Below, piece by piece: positions 45,780-53,941 of a DNA stretch of 64,000 nt. The stretch comes from Streptomyces olivochromogenes. Lineage in GTDB: Bacteria > Actinomycetota > Actinomycetes > Streptomycetales > Streptomycetaceae. Below the pieces are notes generated by a model. It ran no database searches. It worked only from the letters and a program-made list of their open reading frames with translations, and was not told where the DNA came from. The stretch covers positions 1-64,000 of the forward strand of contig NZ_JADDRL010000005.1 in assembly GCF_021538895.1 (NCBI RefSeq). Reading direction: 5' to 3'. Position 1 is the stretch's first letter. Each line of letters starts with the position of its first letter. The translations under genes and the position numbers were made by a program.

Positions 45780-47243
45780 TCAGACCAGCTGGTCGGGGTC
45801 GATGCCGTCGAGGAGGTTGGGCGTCTTGCCGAGCAGATGGTTGACGAAGCCGATGATCTGCATGCCGGGGACCCGGATGGTGGCGCCGTCGTTCTCCGAG
45901 TGGAAGTGCTGGTCGGACTCAGAGTGGCTGTAGCTGCCGTTGATCGTGAAGGGGCCCCAGCCGACGCTCGCCGACACGGACACGGAGCTCGCGTGGTGCT
46001 GGAAGGCCTGGGCGAGCGAGGCGGAGCGGATGGTGAGGTTCTTGACGAACAGCGCCTGGAGCGGGTAGCCGATGAAGCGGCCCTGGGGCGGGGTGCCGCC
46101 GTCCGAGGGCATGTCGTCGTAGTTCCAGCCCTCGCCCTTGCACAGGTCCCAGCCGCGGTTCTCCAGGAACTCCGGGTAGAACCAGGGGCGGACGACCTGC
46201 ACCTGGGTCATGTCGAAGGACATCGAGAAGTCTTCGAGCTGGAAGTTCTCGCTGTAGTCGGTGGAGGTCGAGGAAACGCCCGCGCTCGCGCTCCACAGGC
46301 CCCAGTTGAGGCCGCCGCCCGCCGACCAGGACGTGGTCTCGTAGTGGCTGTGGGAGTCCACCATCTGGTGGTACATGGAGTAGTTGGTCCAGCCGGCGGA
46401 GGTGGCGAAGTCACCGGGCACGACGCTTGTGTAGTAGAAGGACTGGCCCGGTCCGAGGGCGCTGGTGAGCGCCTCCTCGTAGTACCGCTCCAGGTTGCGC
46501 TTCCACAGCAGCATCGACTTCTCGGTGGTCTGGTCGATGTACGCGTTGATCTCCTCGACCTCGTTGCGATAGCCGCTGGAGGTCCAGTCGTCCGCGGCGG
46601 CGGCCACCTGGAGTCCGTACAGCTGCGCGTTGCTCGCCCAGTCCGCGACCGCCTGCTTGCCGGCCTCGCCGATGGCGGCCTGGGCGGCGATGCGCTTGTT
46701 GTTGTACGCCAGCGCGGCGGCCACGTACGCCTGCATGCCGGCCTTGTAGGCCTTGAGCATGGGGCTGTCCTCGGTGACCTGCTTCTCCTGTTCGGTGACG
46801 ATGTCCTTCACCGTGCGGGTCACCCGCAGCAGTCCGCGGAAGCGCTCCAGCTTCTTCTTCTGGTCGTCGGTGAGCTGGTCGTCGATCACCTTCGAGAACT
46901 TCAGGATCTGGCCGTAGATCTCGCTCAGCCGCGCCCCGCTCGCGTTGCGCCACACCCCCTCCTGGCGTCCCGTCGAGTACGCCGACGTCACGTCCGGGAT
47001 GAAGTCGATCAGCGAGGCGAAGTTGAACGCCTGCTGGAGCAGCAGCTTGTCCTCGGCCGCGGTGGCGCCGGTGCCGATGCCCTGCGCGGCGAACGCGAAG
47101 TCCGCCTCCTGGTAGGGCAGTCCCGGCATGCACCAGGTGATGAAGCTGGATGTGGAGGGGGGCACGCTTCCGTCGCCCCCCGTGAGCACGTTGTACATCT
47201 GATCGCGGAACGTCCGCCCGAGATCCCCCAGTTGATACCCCAT
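45780..47243 (-). CDS. Hypothetical protein, helical N-terminus and amphipathic beta C-terminus
   Basis: This is a 487-residue protein if it starts at the ATG at 47243 (AGGA 7 bases upstream); an ATG at 47276 with no ribosome site adds 11 residues. Residues about 95-255 form a long helical bundle (KLERFRGLLRVTRTVKDIV, AAALAYNNKRIAAQAA). From about 295 come Ser/Gly/Thr-rich alternating stretches (SWSAGGGLNWGLWSASAGVS, SVSVSASVGWGPFTINGSYS) like the membrane-inserting strands of beta pore-forming toxins. VVRPW, SDGGTPPQGR and KNLTI are shared with the next gene. No signal peptide. A pore-forming role is a guess from pattern only. Confidence 0.75.
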   Translation of the reverse strand: MGYQLGDLGRTFRDQMYNVLTGGDGSVPPSTSSFITWCMPGLPYQEADFAFAAQGIGTGATAAEDKLLLQQAFNFASLIDFIPDVTSAYSTGRQEGVWRNASGARLSEIYGQILKFSKVIDDQLTDDQKKKLERFRGLLRVTRTVKDIVTEQEKQVTEDSPMLKAYKAGMQAYVAAALAYNNKRIAAQAAIGEAGKQAVADWASNAQLYGLQVAAAADDWTSSGYRNEVEEINAYIDQTTEKSMLLWKRNLERYYEEALTSALGPGQSFYYTSVVPGDFATSAGWTNYSMYHQMVDSHSHYETTSWSAGGGLNWGLWSASAGVSSTSTDYSENFQLEDFSMSFDMTQVQVVRPWFYPEFLENRGWDLCKGEGWNYDDMPSDGGTPPQGRFIGYPLQALFVKNLTIRSASLAQAFQHHASSVSVSASVGWGPFTINGSYSHSESDQHFHSENDGATIRVPGMQIIGFVNHLLGKTPNLLDGIDPDQLV

Positions 47244-47352
47244 GCGACCGTCCTGCCCGAGTCGCTGGACACCCATACGACCGACTGGAGCGCTTCACCC
47301 GGATAAGTGAATTACCCGAGCAATAACGGCACTTGGGGAACTTTGCGGGTCT

Positions 47353-48486
47353 TCAGTCACTGGCCTCGATGGTGCGCATCACCCTCGCCAGCGCCTCGTA
47401 GTAGTCCGTCGCCGTCGCGTATCCGGCGTCCGCGACGGCCCGCGCGAAGGCGTACGCGTCGTCGGTGTGCTCGAACGCGGGGGCGTACCGGCTGTTGTTG
47501 CGCAGGAAGTTGCCGTGCGCGGTGAAGGCGTCGGCGGGCGAGGCGTAGACGCGGAACCAGTCGCGGACGACGTAGACGTACTTCCCGTCGGCCCGCTGGG
47601 TCACCGAGATGACCTCGGGGAACACCGCGTCGGGCCGGTCGAGCACCTCCGTGGTGCGCAGCAGCTGACGGGTCTCGGGCGGGTCGCCGGCCCTGGCCTT
47701 GATGCCGAAGAAGTTGTTGCCAGGGGCGTGCGCGCCCCAGCCCGACTCCAGCGCGGCCTGGCCGAGCGTCACCAGGGCGGGCACGCCCGTGGCCGCCTGG
47801 CCGGCGTCGGCGTACTCCCCGTATCGAGCGCGGAACTCGGCCGCCGTCGCCGAGCGCTCCACCGGCGCCGTGGCGGCATTCGACCAGACCGCGTCGAAGG
47901 GGTCGGTCAGGCCCGGCCACTGGTCGGCGACGGTGAGCGGGTAGCCGTCCTCCTGGCGCTTCTTGTGCCAGTCGATGCCGACGTACTCCGTGCCCCTGAA
48001 GAGGTACGCCCGCCCGTTGCCCGGGTTCAGCGCCCCGTCGAGGCCGTCGCCCACCCAGTCGGCGGCCACCCCCGTCCAGCCCGCGGCGACGGCCTTGGGA
48101 TAGCCGGGGTCCTGCTGGTCGGCGGCGATGTCGTAGCGCACGTACTCGCCGCCGCTGAAGAAGTAGATCTTGCCGTCGCCCCAGTTCATCGCCGCGTCGA
48201 CGGTGTCGAAGGACAGTCCGGGCCAGTTGCCCGCGATGGGCAGCGGGTAGCCGTCGTCGACGGTCTGGGTGGCGAAGGGGATGCGGACGTACTCGGTGCC
48301 CCGGAAGACGTACAGGTGCTGCCGGCCGAGGTCGACGGCCGCGTCGACGCCCTCCTCCCAGCCGGGCGGCAGCCCGCTCCACGCCGTGCCGAGCTGCCAC
48401 TGCCCGGCGGTGTCGGCCGCGTCCGCGTCGATGTCGTACGGGGTGACCGTGCCCCCGACGGTGAAATAAGCCCTGTCCACGCCCAT
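47353..48486 (-). CDS. Hemopexin-repeat and glucosaminidase (peptidoglycan hydrolase) protein
   Basis: This 377-residue protein has at least three hemopexin-like repeats: about 45-90 (AAVDLGRQHLYVFRGTEYVR), 94-140 (AAMNWGDGKIYFFSGGEYVR), 148-200 (GALNPGNGRAYLFRGTEYVG). A C-terminal GH73-type glucosaminidase domain about 215-377 has the catalytic Glu at 247 in LGQAALESGWGAH and FFGIKA after it. It would cleave the glycan chain of peptidoglycan. There is no signal peptide despite a wall-degrading domain, which suggests a non-Sec export route. GGGAG lies 6 bases before the ATG at 48486. First gene of the four-gene operon. Confidence 0.82.
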   Translation of the reverse strand: MGVDRAYFTVGGTVTPYDIDADAADTAGQWQLGTAWSGLPPGWEEGVDAAVDLGRQHLYVFRGTEYVRIPFATQTVDDGYPLPIAGNWPGLSFDTVDAAMNWGDGKIYFFSGGEYVRYDIAADQQDPGYPKAVAAGWTGVAADWVGDGLDGALNPGNGRAYLFRGTEYVGIDWHKKRQEDGYPLTVADQWPGLTDPFDAVWSNAATAPVERSATAAEFRARYGEYADAGQAATGVPALVTLGQAALESGWGAHAPGNNFFGIKARAGDPPETRQLLRTTEVLDRPDAVFPEVISVTQRADGKYVYVVRDWFRVYASPADAFTAHGNFLRNNSRYAPAFEHTDDAYAFARAVADAGYATATDYYEALARVMRTIEASD

Positions 48487-48803
48487 GCGCGCTCCCTTCG
48501 TCCACTCTCCGGGGGATGCATGCTCCGCGCCCCGGTCTTCATGGCGGCCACCGCCGTCCCGTTCGGGTGAATCCGCGAGCGTGAGGCTGACACGGTCCCG
48601 CGTACGCCCCATGACCTGCCGGAACACGGCGCCGACGACCCGTACGGCCGCTGCCGGTGACACCCGTTCATCCCACAGCCGGCGGCGCCTCGGGAAGCGG
48701 CAGGGCGCGAGTGCCACTTACCTCGGAAGGGCAGGGGCGCGACCGACTCGGCGGCACATGGGGGTGCCGCGGGCCGTGATCCCTGGCTTGTCGAGGGAGC
48801 ACC
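48487..48803. other. Divergent intergenic region, no gene seen
   Basis: 317 bases between the hemopexin operon and the surface-protein gene. I see no ORF with a ribosome site, no clear operator palindrome and no RNA gene. It must hold both promoters. Confidence 0.4.
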
Positions 48804-49322
48804 ATGCGACGCACCGCCCGTCTGCTGACCGGTACCGCGCTCGCCGTCGCGACGGCGGGGCTGGCCGCCGCGCCCGCGTTCGGCGACGCCACCGGCAGCC
48901 TGGAGGTGTATCCGTCCACGGTGACGCCGGGCGGTCAGGTCACGGTGAACACGAAGGCGTGCGGCGCGGGCTCGGCGCTGGGCGACGCCGGAGCGGTGGG
49001 TGCCGGAACGTTCACGCTGGCGCCCAGCGCGCACGAGGGCGACGCGATCGGCCAGTTCCGGGTGCCGCCGAGCGCGCAGCCGGGGACATACGAGATCGTC
49101 GCGAAGTGCGCCGAGGGCGACCGGCAGGTGGCGGGCGACCTCATGGTGACGCTGATGGCGGCGCACGAGCAGGTGCAGCCGCGCGGAAGTGTGAAGACGG
49201 GGGTCGGCGGCGCGCTCGGCCGCGACCCCGTGCAGACCGCGGCGGGTGTGTCGGCTCTGGCCGTCGCCGCCGCGGGCGGTACCTGGCTCCTGCATCGCCG
49301 GGCGAGAGGCGACGGGATCTGA
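48804..49322 (+). CDS. Secreted surface protein with C-terminal membrane anchor, sortase neighbour
   Basis: This 172-residue protein has a signal peptide (1 to about 26, AAPAFG), an Ig-like extracellular domain (SLEVYPSTVTPGGQVTVNTKAC, GTYEIVAKC) with a likely disulphide, then a C-terminal hydrophobic helix (about 143-163) and a basic tail RRARG. The residues before the helix include KTGVGG, which could be a degenerate sorting signal, but a proper LPxTG is absent. It precedes the sortase gene by 111 bases, with a hairpin in between. A membrane-anchored partner or substrate of that sortase is likely. Confidence 0.75.
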   Translation: MRRTARLLTGTALAVATAGLAAAPAFGDATGSLEVYPSTVTPGGQVTVNTKACGAGSALGDAGAVGAGTFTLAPSAHEGDAIGQFRVPPSAQPGTYEIVAKCAEGDRQVAGDLMVTLMAAHEQVQPRGSVKTGVGGALGRDPVQTAAGVSALAVAAAGGTWLLHRRARGDGI

Positions 49323-49364
49323 CGGACACCCTCCGCTGTCCGTCCGCCGGTACCGCATGTCCCA

Positions 49365-49403
49365 CCCCCTCCGGGTCCGACGCCCCTCGCGGCCCGGAGG
49401 GGG
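49365..49403 (+). terminator. Hairpin between surface protein and sortase genes
   Basis: An 11-bp stem (CCCCCTCCGGG at 49365-49375 with CCCGGAGGGGG at 49393-49403) and a 17-nt loop. It may attenuate transcription into the sortase gene. Confidence 0.45.
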
Positions 49404-49433
49404 TAGGGGACCTGTTCCGGAGAGGGGTTTCCT

Positions 49434-50054
49434 ATGCGCAGGATCGGGGACACCGCGATAGCCGCGGTCACCGTCGTCGCCCTCGGCTCGGGCGTGTGGC
49501 TGCTCGGCGGCACGGCGGGCACGCACGCCCCGCCCCAGCCGTCCGCCGCCGAGGGCCGCCCGGAGGCGGCCGAGGAGCGGCTCACGGCACCCGCGCTGCC
49601 GCCCTCCCCGCCCACGCGCATCCGGATCCCCGGGATCCGGGTGAACGCGCCCCTGATGGGCCTCGGCCTGACGAAGTCCGGCAGCCTCGACGTGCCGCCC
49701 GCCTCGAACAAGAACCTCGCCGGCTGGTACGAGGCCGGCACCGCTCCCGGCGAGCCGGGCACCGCGATCGTCGCCGGGCACGTCGACAACACCGAGGGTC
49801 CCGCCGTCTTCTACGACCTCGGCGCGCTCAAGCGCGGCGCCACCGTCGAGGTGGACCGCAAGGACGGCGGCGTCGCGGTGTTCACGGTCGACGCCGTCGA
49901 GGTCTACCAGGCGCGCGACTTCCCCGACGAGAAGGTGTACGGCGCCGCCAAGCGCCCCGAGCTGCGGGTGATCACCTGCGGCGGCGGCTACTCGAAGACC
50001 ACCGGCTACCAGGGGAACGTGGTCGTCTTCGCGCACCTCACCGGCAGCCGGTGA
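49434..50054 (+). CDS. Class F sortase
   Basis: This 206-residue membrane-anchored transpeptidase has an N-terminal signal anchor (about 7-28), a Pro/Ala-rich linker, and a sortase barrel from about 60 (TRIRIPGIRVNAPLMGLGL). The catalytic His is in IVAGHVDN and the catalytic Cys in LRVITCGGGY. I cannot see an obvious Arg in the stretch after the Cys (GYQGNVVVFAH). Class F enzymes are typical of actinobacteria and usually have one or few substrates. GGAGAGG upstream of the ATG at 49434. Confidence 0.85.
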   Translation: MRRIGDTAIAAVTVVALGSGVWLLGGTAGTHAPPQPSAAEGRPEAAEERLTAPALPPSPPTRIRIPGIRVNAPLMGLGLTKSGSLDVPPASNKNLAGWYEAGTAPGEPGTAIVAGHVDNTEGPAVFYDLGALKRGATVEVDRKDGGVAVFTVDAVEVYQARDFPDEKVYGAAKRPELRVITCGGGYSKTTGYQGNVVVFAHLTGSR

Positions 50055-50102
50055 GGGCCTCCAGCCCCCTCACATCGCCTCCCCGCTCCCGCTGAGGGCA
50101 GC

Positions 50103-50140
50103 GTTCCTCCCGGGAAACAGTCGTGATGCGGCCGGGTAAC
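50103..50140 (+). promoter_or_regulatory. GlnR-box-like site upstream of nirB
   Basis: The spacing of a GlnR box (four 5-mers separated by 6 bases) is met exactly: GTTCC (50103), GAAAC (50114), GATGC (50125), GTAAC (50136). Consensus is GTnAC-GaAAC-GTnAC-GaAAC; the third element is poor. GlnR control of nirB is established in S. coelicolor, which makes the match credible. Confidence 0.6.
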
Positions 50141-50163
50141 GTCGGCGCCGCAGTCTGCGTGGC

Positions 50164-50223
50164 ATGACCTCGAATACGCGTGTGGCGGTGCTCCACCTGC
50201 TCACCAACGACGGAGGCTGCTGA
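50164..50223 (+). CDS. Leader peptide ORF coupled to nirB (19 residues)
   Basis: ATG at 50164 opens a frame for MTSNTRVAVLHLLTNDGGC, whose TGA (50221-50223) overlaps the nirB ATG as TGATG. The nirB ribosome site GGAGG (50212-50216) lies inside the leader. The frame ends with a Cys codon. No ribosome site for the leader itself is clear. It may couple nirB translation to transit of the leader. Confidence 0.45.
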   Translation: MTSNTRVAVLHLLTNDGGC

Positions 50224-52853
50224 TGTCCACGACCTCACCTGTCGAGAACCACCCCCGCCCCACGATCGTGCTCGTCGGCCACGGCATGGTCGGCCAGCGC
50301 TTCCTCGAAGCGCTCGCCGAGCGCGGCCTGACCGCCACCCACCGCGTGGTCGTGCTCTGCGAGGAGCCGCGCCCCGCCTACGACCGGGTGCGGCTGACCT
50401 CGTACTTCTCGGGCCGGACGCCCGACGAACTCTCCATGACCGACCGGGAGTTCATCAGGGAACACGGCATCGAGCTGCACGTCGGCGACCCCGCGGAGAA
50501 CGTCGACCGCGCGGCCCGGACGGTGACCGCCCGCTCCGGACTGACCGTCGGCTACGACGTCCTCGTCCTGGCCACCGGCTCCTACCCGTTCGTACCGCCG
50601 GTCCCGGGCAAGGACGCCGAGGGCTGCTTCGTCTACCGGACCATCGAGGACCTGCTCGCCATCGAGGCGTACGCGAAGTCGCGGGCCCGGACGGGCGCGG
50701 TGGTCGGCGGCGGTCTGCTCGGCCTGGAGGCGGCCGGCGCCCTCAAGGGCCTCGGACTCGCCACCCACATCGTGGAGTTCGCGCCGCGGCTGATGCCGGT
50801 GCAGGTCGACGAGGGCGGTGGCGCGGCGCTGCTGCGCACCATCGAGGACATGGGCCTGACCGTGCACACCGGCACGGGCACCCAGGAGATCGTGACGGAC
50901 GACGCGGGCGCCGTGGCCGGCATGAAGCTGTCCGACGGCTCCGAACTCGCCACCGACCTGGTGGTGTTCAGCGCCGGTGTCCGCCCCCGCGACCAGCTGG
51001 CCCGCGACTGCGGTCTGGCGGTCGGCGAGCGCGGCGGCATCACCGTCGACGAGCGGTGCCGTACGGTCACCGACCCGCAGGTGTTCGCGATCGGCGAGTG
51101 CGCGCTGGCGGCGGACGGCCGGGTGTACGGCCTGGTCGCGCCGGGCTACGAGCAGGCCGAGACGGCGGCCGCGACGATCGCCGCCGACGAGGCCGACCAG
51201 GTGACGTTCACCGGCGCCGACCTGTCGACCAAGCTGAAGCTGCTCGGTGTGGACGTCGCCTCCTTCGGCGACGCGCACGGCACCACCGAGGACTGCCTGG
51301 AGGTCGTATACGCCGACGCCCGGTCGGGTCTGTACAAGAAGCTGGTCGTCGGCCGCGACGGCACGCTGCTCGGCGGCATCCTGGTCGGCGACGCGGAGGC
51401 GTACGCCACGCTGCGCGCGTTCACCGGCTCGGTCCCGCCGGTGGCGGCCGAGTCCCTGGTACTGCCCGCCGGCGTGGGCGGCCCCGTCCAGCTCGGCCCC
51501 TCCGCCCTGCCGGACGAGGCGGTCGTCTGCTCCTGCCACAACGTCACCAAGGGCGCGGTCCGCAGGTCGGTGACGGACCACTCCTGCACCAGCGTGCCCG
51601 AGGTGAAGAAGTGCACCAAGGCCGGTACGGGCTGCGGCAGTTGCGTGAAGGTGCTGGGTCAGCTGCTCACCGCCGAGCTGGAGGCGAGCGGCGTCGAGGT
51701 CGACAAGGGGCTGTGCGGCTGCTTCGCGCAGACCCGCGAGGAGCTGTACGAGATCGTCCTCGCCCTGCGCCTCACCTCGTACCGGGACCTGCTGGACCGG
51801 TACGGCCGCGAGGGTGCCCGGGGCGGCGACGGCTGCGAGACCTGCAAGCCGGCCGTCGGCTCGATCATCGCCTCGCTCGCCCCGACGATCGGCGCGGACG
51901 GCTACGTCCTCGACGGCGAGCAGGCGGCCCTGCAGGACACCAACGACCACTTCCTCGCCAACCTGCAGAAGAACGGCTCGTACTCGGTCGTGCCGCGCAT
52001 CCCCGGCGGTGAGATCACCCCGGAGAAGCTGATCGTGATCGGTGAGATCGCCCGTGACTTCGGGCTCTACACGAAGATCACCGGCGGTCAGCGGATCGAC
52101 CTGTTCGGGGCGCGCGTCGAGCAGCTCCCGCTGATCTGGACCCGCCTGGTGGACGCGGGCTTCGAGTCCGGGCACGCGTACGGCAAGGCGCTGCGCACGG
52201 TGAAGTCGTGCGTGGGGCAGACCTGGTGCCGCTACGGCGTCCAGGACTCCGTACGGATGGCGATCGACCTGGAGCTGCGCTACCGGGGGCTGCGCTCGCC
52301 GCACAAGCTCAAGTCGGCGGTCTCCGGGTGCGCCCGCGAGTGCGCCGAGGCCCAGTCGAAGGACTTCGGCGTGATCGCCACCGCCAACGGCTGGAACCTG
52401 TACGTCGGCGGCAACGGCGGCGCGACCCCGCGCCACGCGGACCTGCTCGCGCAGGACCTGTCCGACGCCGAACTGGTGCGGCTGATCGACCGGTTCCTCA
52501 TGTTCTACATCCGCACGGCCGACCGGCTGGAGCGCACGTCGACCTGGCTGGAGCGGATCCCGGGCGGGCTGGACCACGTACGGGACGTGGTGGTGCACGA
52601 CTCGCTGGGCATCTGCGAGGAGCTGGAGTCGCTGATGGCGGCCCATGTCGCCCACTACCGCGACGAGTGGGCCGAGACCGTCGACAGCCCCGAGAAGCTG
52701 GCCCGGTTCGTGTCCTTCGTCAACGCGCCCGACACCCCCGACCCGGTGGTCGCCTTCGTCCCCGAGCGCGACCAGATCAAGCCCGACCTGCCGCTGCTGA
52801 GCATCGGCCACCGTCCCCTGCACGACGCACTGGAAGGAAGCGCCCCGCGATGA
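50223..52853 (+). CDS. nirB: Nitrite reductase [NAD(P)H] large subunit
   Basis: This 876-residue assimilatory enzyme reduces nitrite to ammonium in the cytoplasm. N-terminal FAD/NAD-binding domains about 13-300 (VLVGHGMVGQRFLEAL, AVVGGGLLGLEAAG), a bacterioferritin-associated-ferredoxin type [2Fe-2S] domain with VVCSCHNVTKGAV and CTKAGTGCGSC about 435-475, then sulphite/nitrite reductase domains. Siroheme/[4Fe-4S] cysteines are in SCVGQTWCRYGVQ and SAVSGCARECAEAQ. The stop overlaps nirD as ATGA. Upstream are a GlnR-box-like site and a coupled short leader frame. No nitrate transporter or nitrate reductase is adjacent. Confidence 0.97.
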   Translation: MSTTSPVENHPRPTIVLVGHGMVGQRFLEALAERGLTATHRVVVLCEEPRPAYDRVRLTSYFSGRTPDELSMTDREFIREHGIELHVGDPAENVDRAARTVTARSGLTVGYDVLVLATGSYPFVPPVPGKDAEGCFVYRTIEDLLAIEAYAKSRARTGAVVGGGLLGLEAAGALKGLGLATHIVEFAPRLMPVQVDEGGGAALLRTIEDMGLTVHTGTGTQEIVTDDAGAVAGMKLSDGSELATDLVVFSAGVRPRDQLARDCGLAVGERGGITVDERCRTVTDPQVFAIGECALAADGRVYGLVAPGYEQAETAAATIAADEADQVTFTGADLSTKLKLLGVDVASFGDAHGTTEDCLEVVYADARSGLYKKLVVGRDGTLLGGILVGDAEAYATLRAFTGSVPPVAAESLVLPAGVGGPVQLGPSALPDEAVVCSCHNVTKGAVRRSVTDHSCTSVPEVKKCTKAGTGCGSCVKVLGQLLTAELEASGVEVDKGLCGCFAQTREELYEIVLALRLTSYRDLLDRYGREGARGGDGCETCKPAVGSIIASLAPTIGADGYVLDGEQAALQDTNDHFLANLQKNGSYSVVPRIPGGEITPEKLIVIGEIARDFGLYTKITGGQRIDLFGARVEQLPLIWTRLVDAGFESGHAYGKALRTVKSCVGQTWCRYGVQDSVRMAIDLELRYRGLRSPHKLKSAVSGCARECAEAQSKDFGVIATANGWNLYVGGNGGATPRHADLLAQDLSDAELVRLIDRFLMFYIRTADRLERTSTWLERIPGGLDHVRDVVVHDSLGICEELESLMAAHVAHYRDEWAETVDSPEKLARFVSFVNAPDTPDPVVAFVPERDQIKPDLPLLSIGHRPLHDALEGSAPR

Positions 52854-53206
52854 CCCTGGCACCCGAGACGACCTCGTTGATGGTCCAACTGCGGCTGGGC
52901 GAGGACTGGTTGACCATCTGCGACCTGGCCGCGCTGACCCCGGGGCGCGGGGTGGCGGCGCTGCTGCCCGACGGCCGCCAGGCGGCGCTCTTCCTGGACC
53001 GGACGGGCCAGGTGTACGCGATCGACAACCGCGACCCGTTCGGCGGCGCGGCGGTCCTCTCGCGCGGCCTGACCGGCACCCACGAGGGCCGGCCGTTCGT
53101 CGCCTCCCCGCTGCTGAAGCAGCGCTTCGACCTGGTCACCGGGCAGTGCCTGGACGACGAGACGGTGCGGGTGGCGACGTACGAAGTGAGGGGGGCGAGG
53201 GGTTGA
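52850..53206 (+). CDS. nirD: Nitrite reductase small subunit
   Basis: This 118-residue Rieske-like domain protein of the NirD type pairs with NirB in assimilatory nitrite reduction. ATG at 52850 overlaps the nirB stop (ATGA). It has the Rieske fold (VYAIDNRDPFGGAAVLSRG, SPLLKQRFDLVTGQCLDD) but lacks the Cys/His cluster ligands, as usual for NirD. Confidence 0.95.
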   Translation: MTLAPETTSLMVQLRLGEDWLTICDLAALTPGRGVAALLPDGRQAALFLDRTGQVYAIDNRDPFGGAAVLSRGLTGTHEGRPFVASPLLKQRFDLVTGQCLDDETVRVATYEVRGARG

Positions 53207-53373
53207 GGGAGGCGGGAGCCTCGTAGGCACCCTTCTCGACCGCGCTCGGCACACCGACTGTTTTCGGTCACGCGGGACGGCTACCGACAAGAAACTTACG
53301 CGGGAGGTGTGCCAACCTTCGATCGACGTAAGGAATGAAAGGGCCGGACCCACCGAGGGAGGACGGACAGGAC

Positions 53374-53907
53374 ATGCACGAAACCCCGCCCGTCCGACCC
53401 GAGGCCGGCATGGTCGTGGGACTCTTCTGGGTCGCCGCGGACGGCGTGTATCTGGGAGCACCCGCGACAACTCCGGCTCCCACCCTGGTTCTCCAGCCGT
53501 CCGGGCCCCGTCTCACCGGTCCGGATCCACGGACGTGGACGTGGTCGGAGATCGCCGATCTGCAGGTCACCGAGGTCCCGGTCCGCTCCACCCTGAACCG
53601 CTGGGCGAGCCGGGCGGCGAGCGTCGCCGCGGCGGCCATGGACGTCTGGGTGCCGGGCGACCCCGAGCGGATGACCGTCTCCGTGACCACGCCCGACGGC
53701 TGCTTCCGGACATCCGTCCACTCCGGCGCCGCCGTCGCCTACTCGCCCCGCGAGGTCGACCTGTCACGGCAGTTGATCGACCGCTTCGTACGGGGCGGCG
53801 CCACGCCCGCCCTGATGACCCAGTGGTGGGAGAAGTCGCGGCCGACGGGAATCCTCAAGTCGCGCGAGCGCGAGGAGGTTCTCGGACTCTGGCTCGCGCA
53901 GACGTGA
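53374..53907 (+). CDS. Hypothetical protein, PH-like fold possible
   Basis: This 177-residue protein starts at the ATG at 53374 with a GGAGGAC upstream; an earlier ATG at 53335 lacks support. The pattern of short strands (GVYLGAPATTP, LVLQPSGPRLTG, WTWSEIADLQVTE, MTVSVTTPDGCFRTSV) followed by a C-terminal helical tail resembles small PH-like domain proteins. No signal peptide. It precedes the beta-lactamase-like gene by 34 bases and may be cotranscribed. Function unknown. Confidence 0.75.
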   Translation: MHETPPVRPEAGMVVGLFWVAADGVYLGAPATTPAPTLVLQPSGPRLTGPDPRTWTWSEIADLQVTEVPVRSTLNRWASRAASVAAAAMDVWVPGDPERMTVSVTTPDGCFRTSVHSGAAVAYSPREVDLSRQLIDRFVRGGATPALMTQWWEKSRPTGILKSREREEVLGLWLAQT

Positions 53908-53941
53908 TCACCCCGCCTCGGACCGGCGACCGAAGGGCACC

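Noticed and set aside
50235..52862. An 875-codon frame antisense to nirB
   Set aside because: nirB has every cofactor motif on the plus strand; the antisense product has no recognisable feature.
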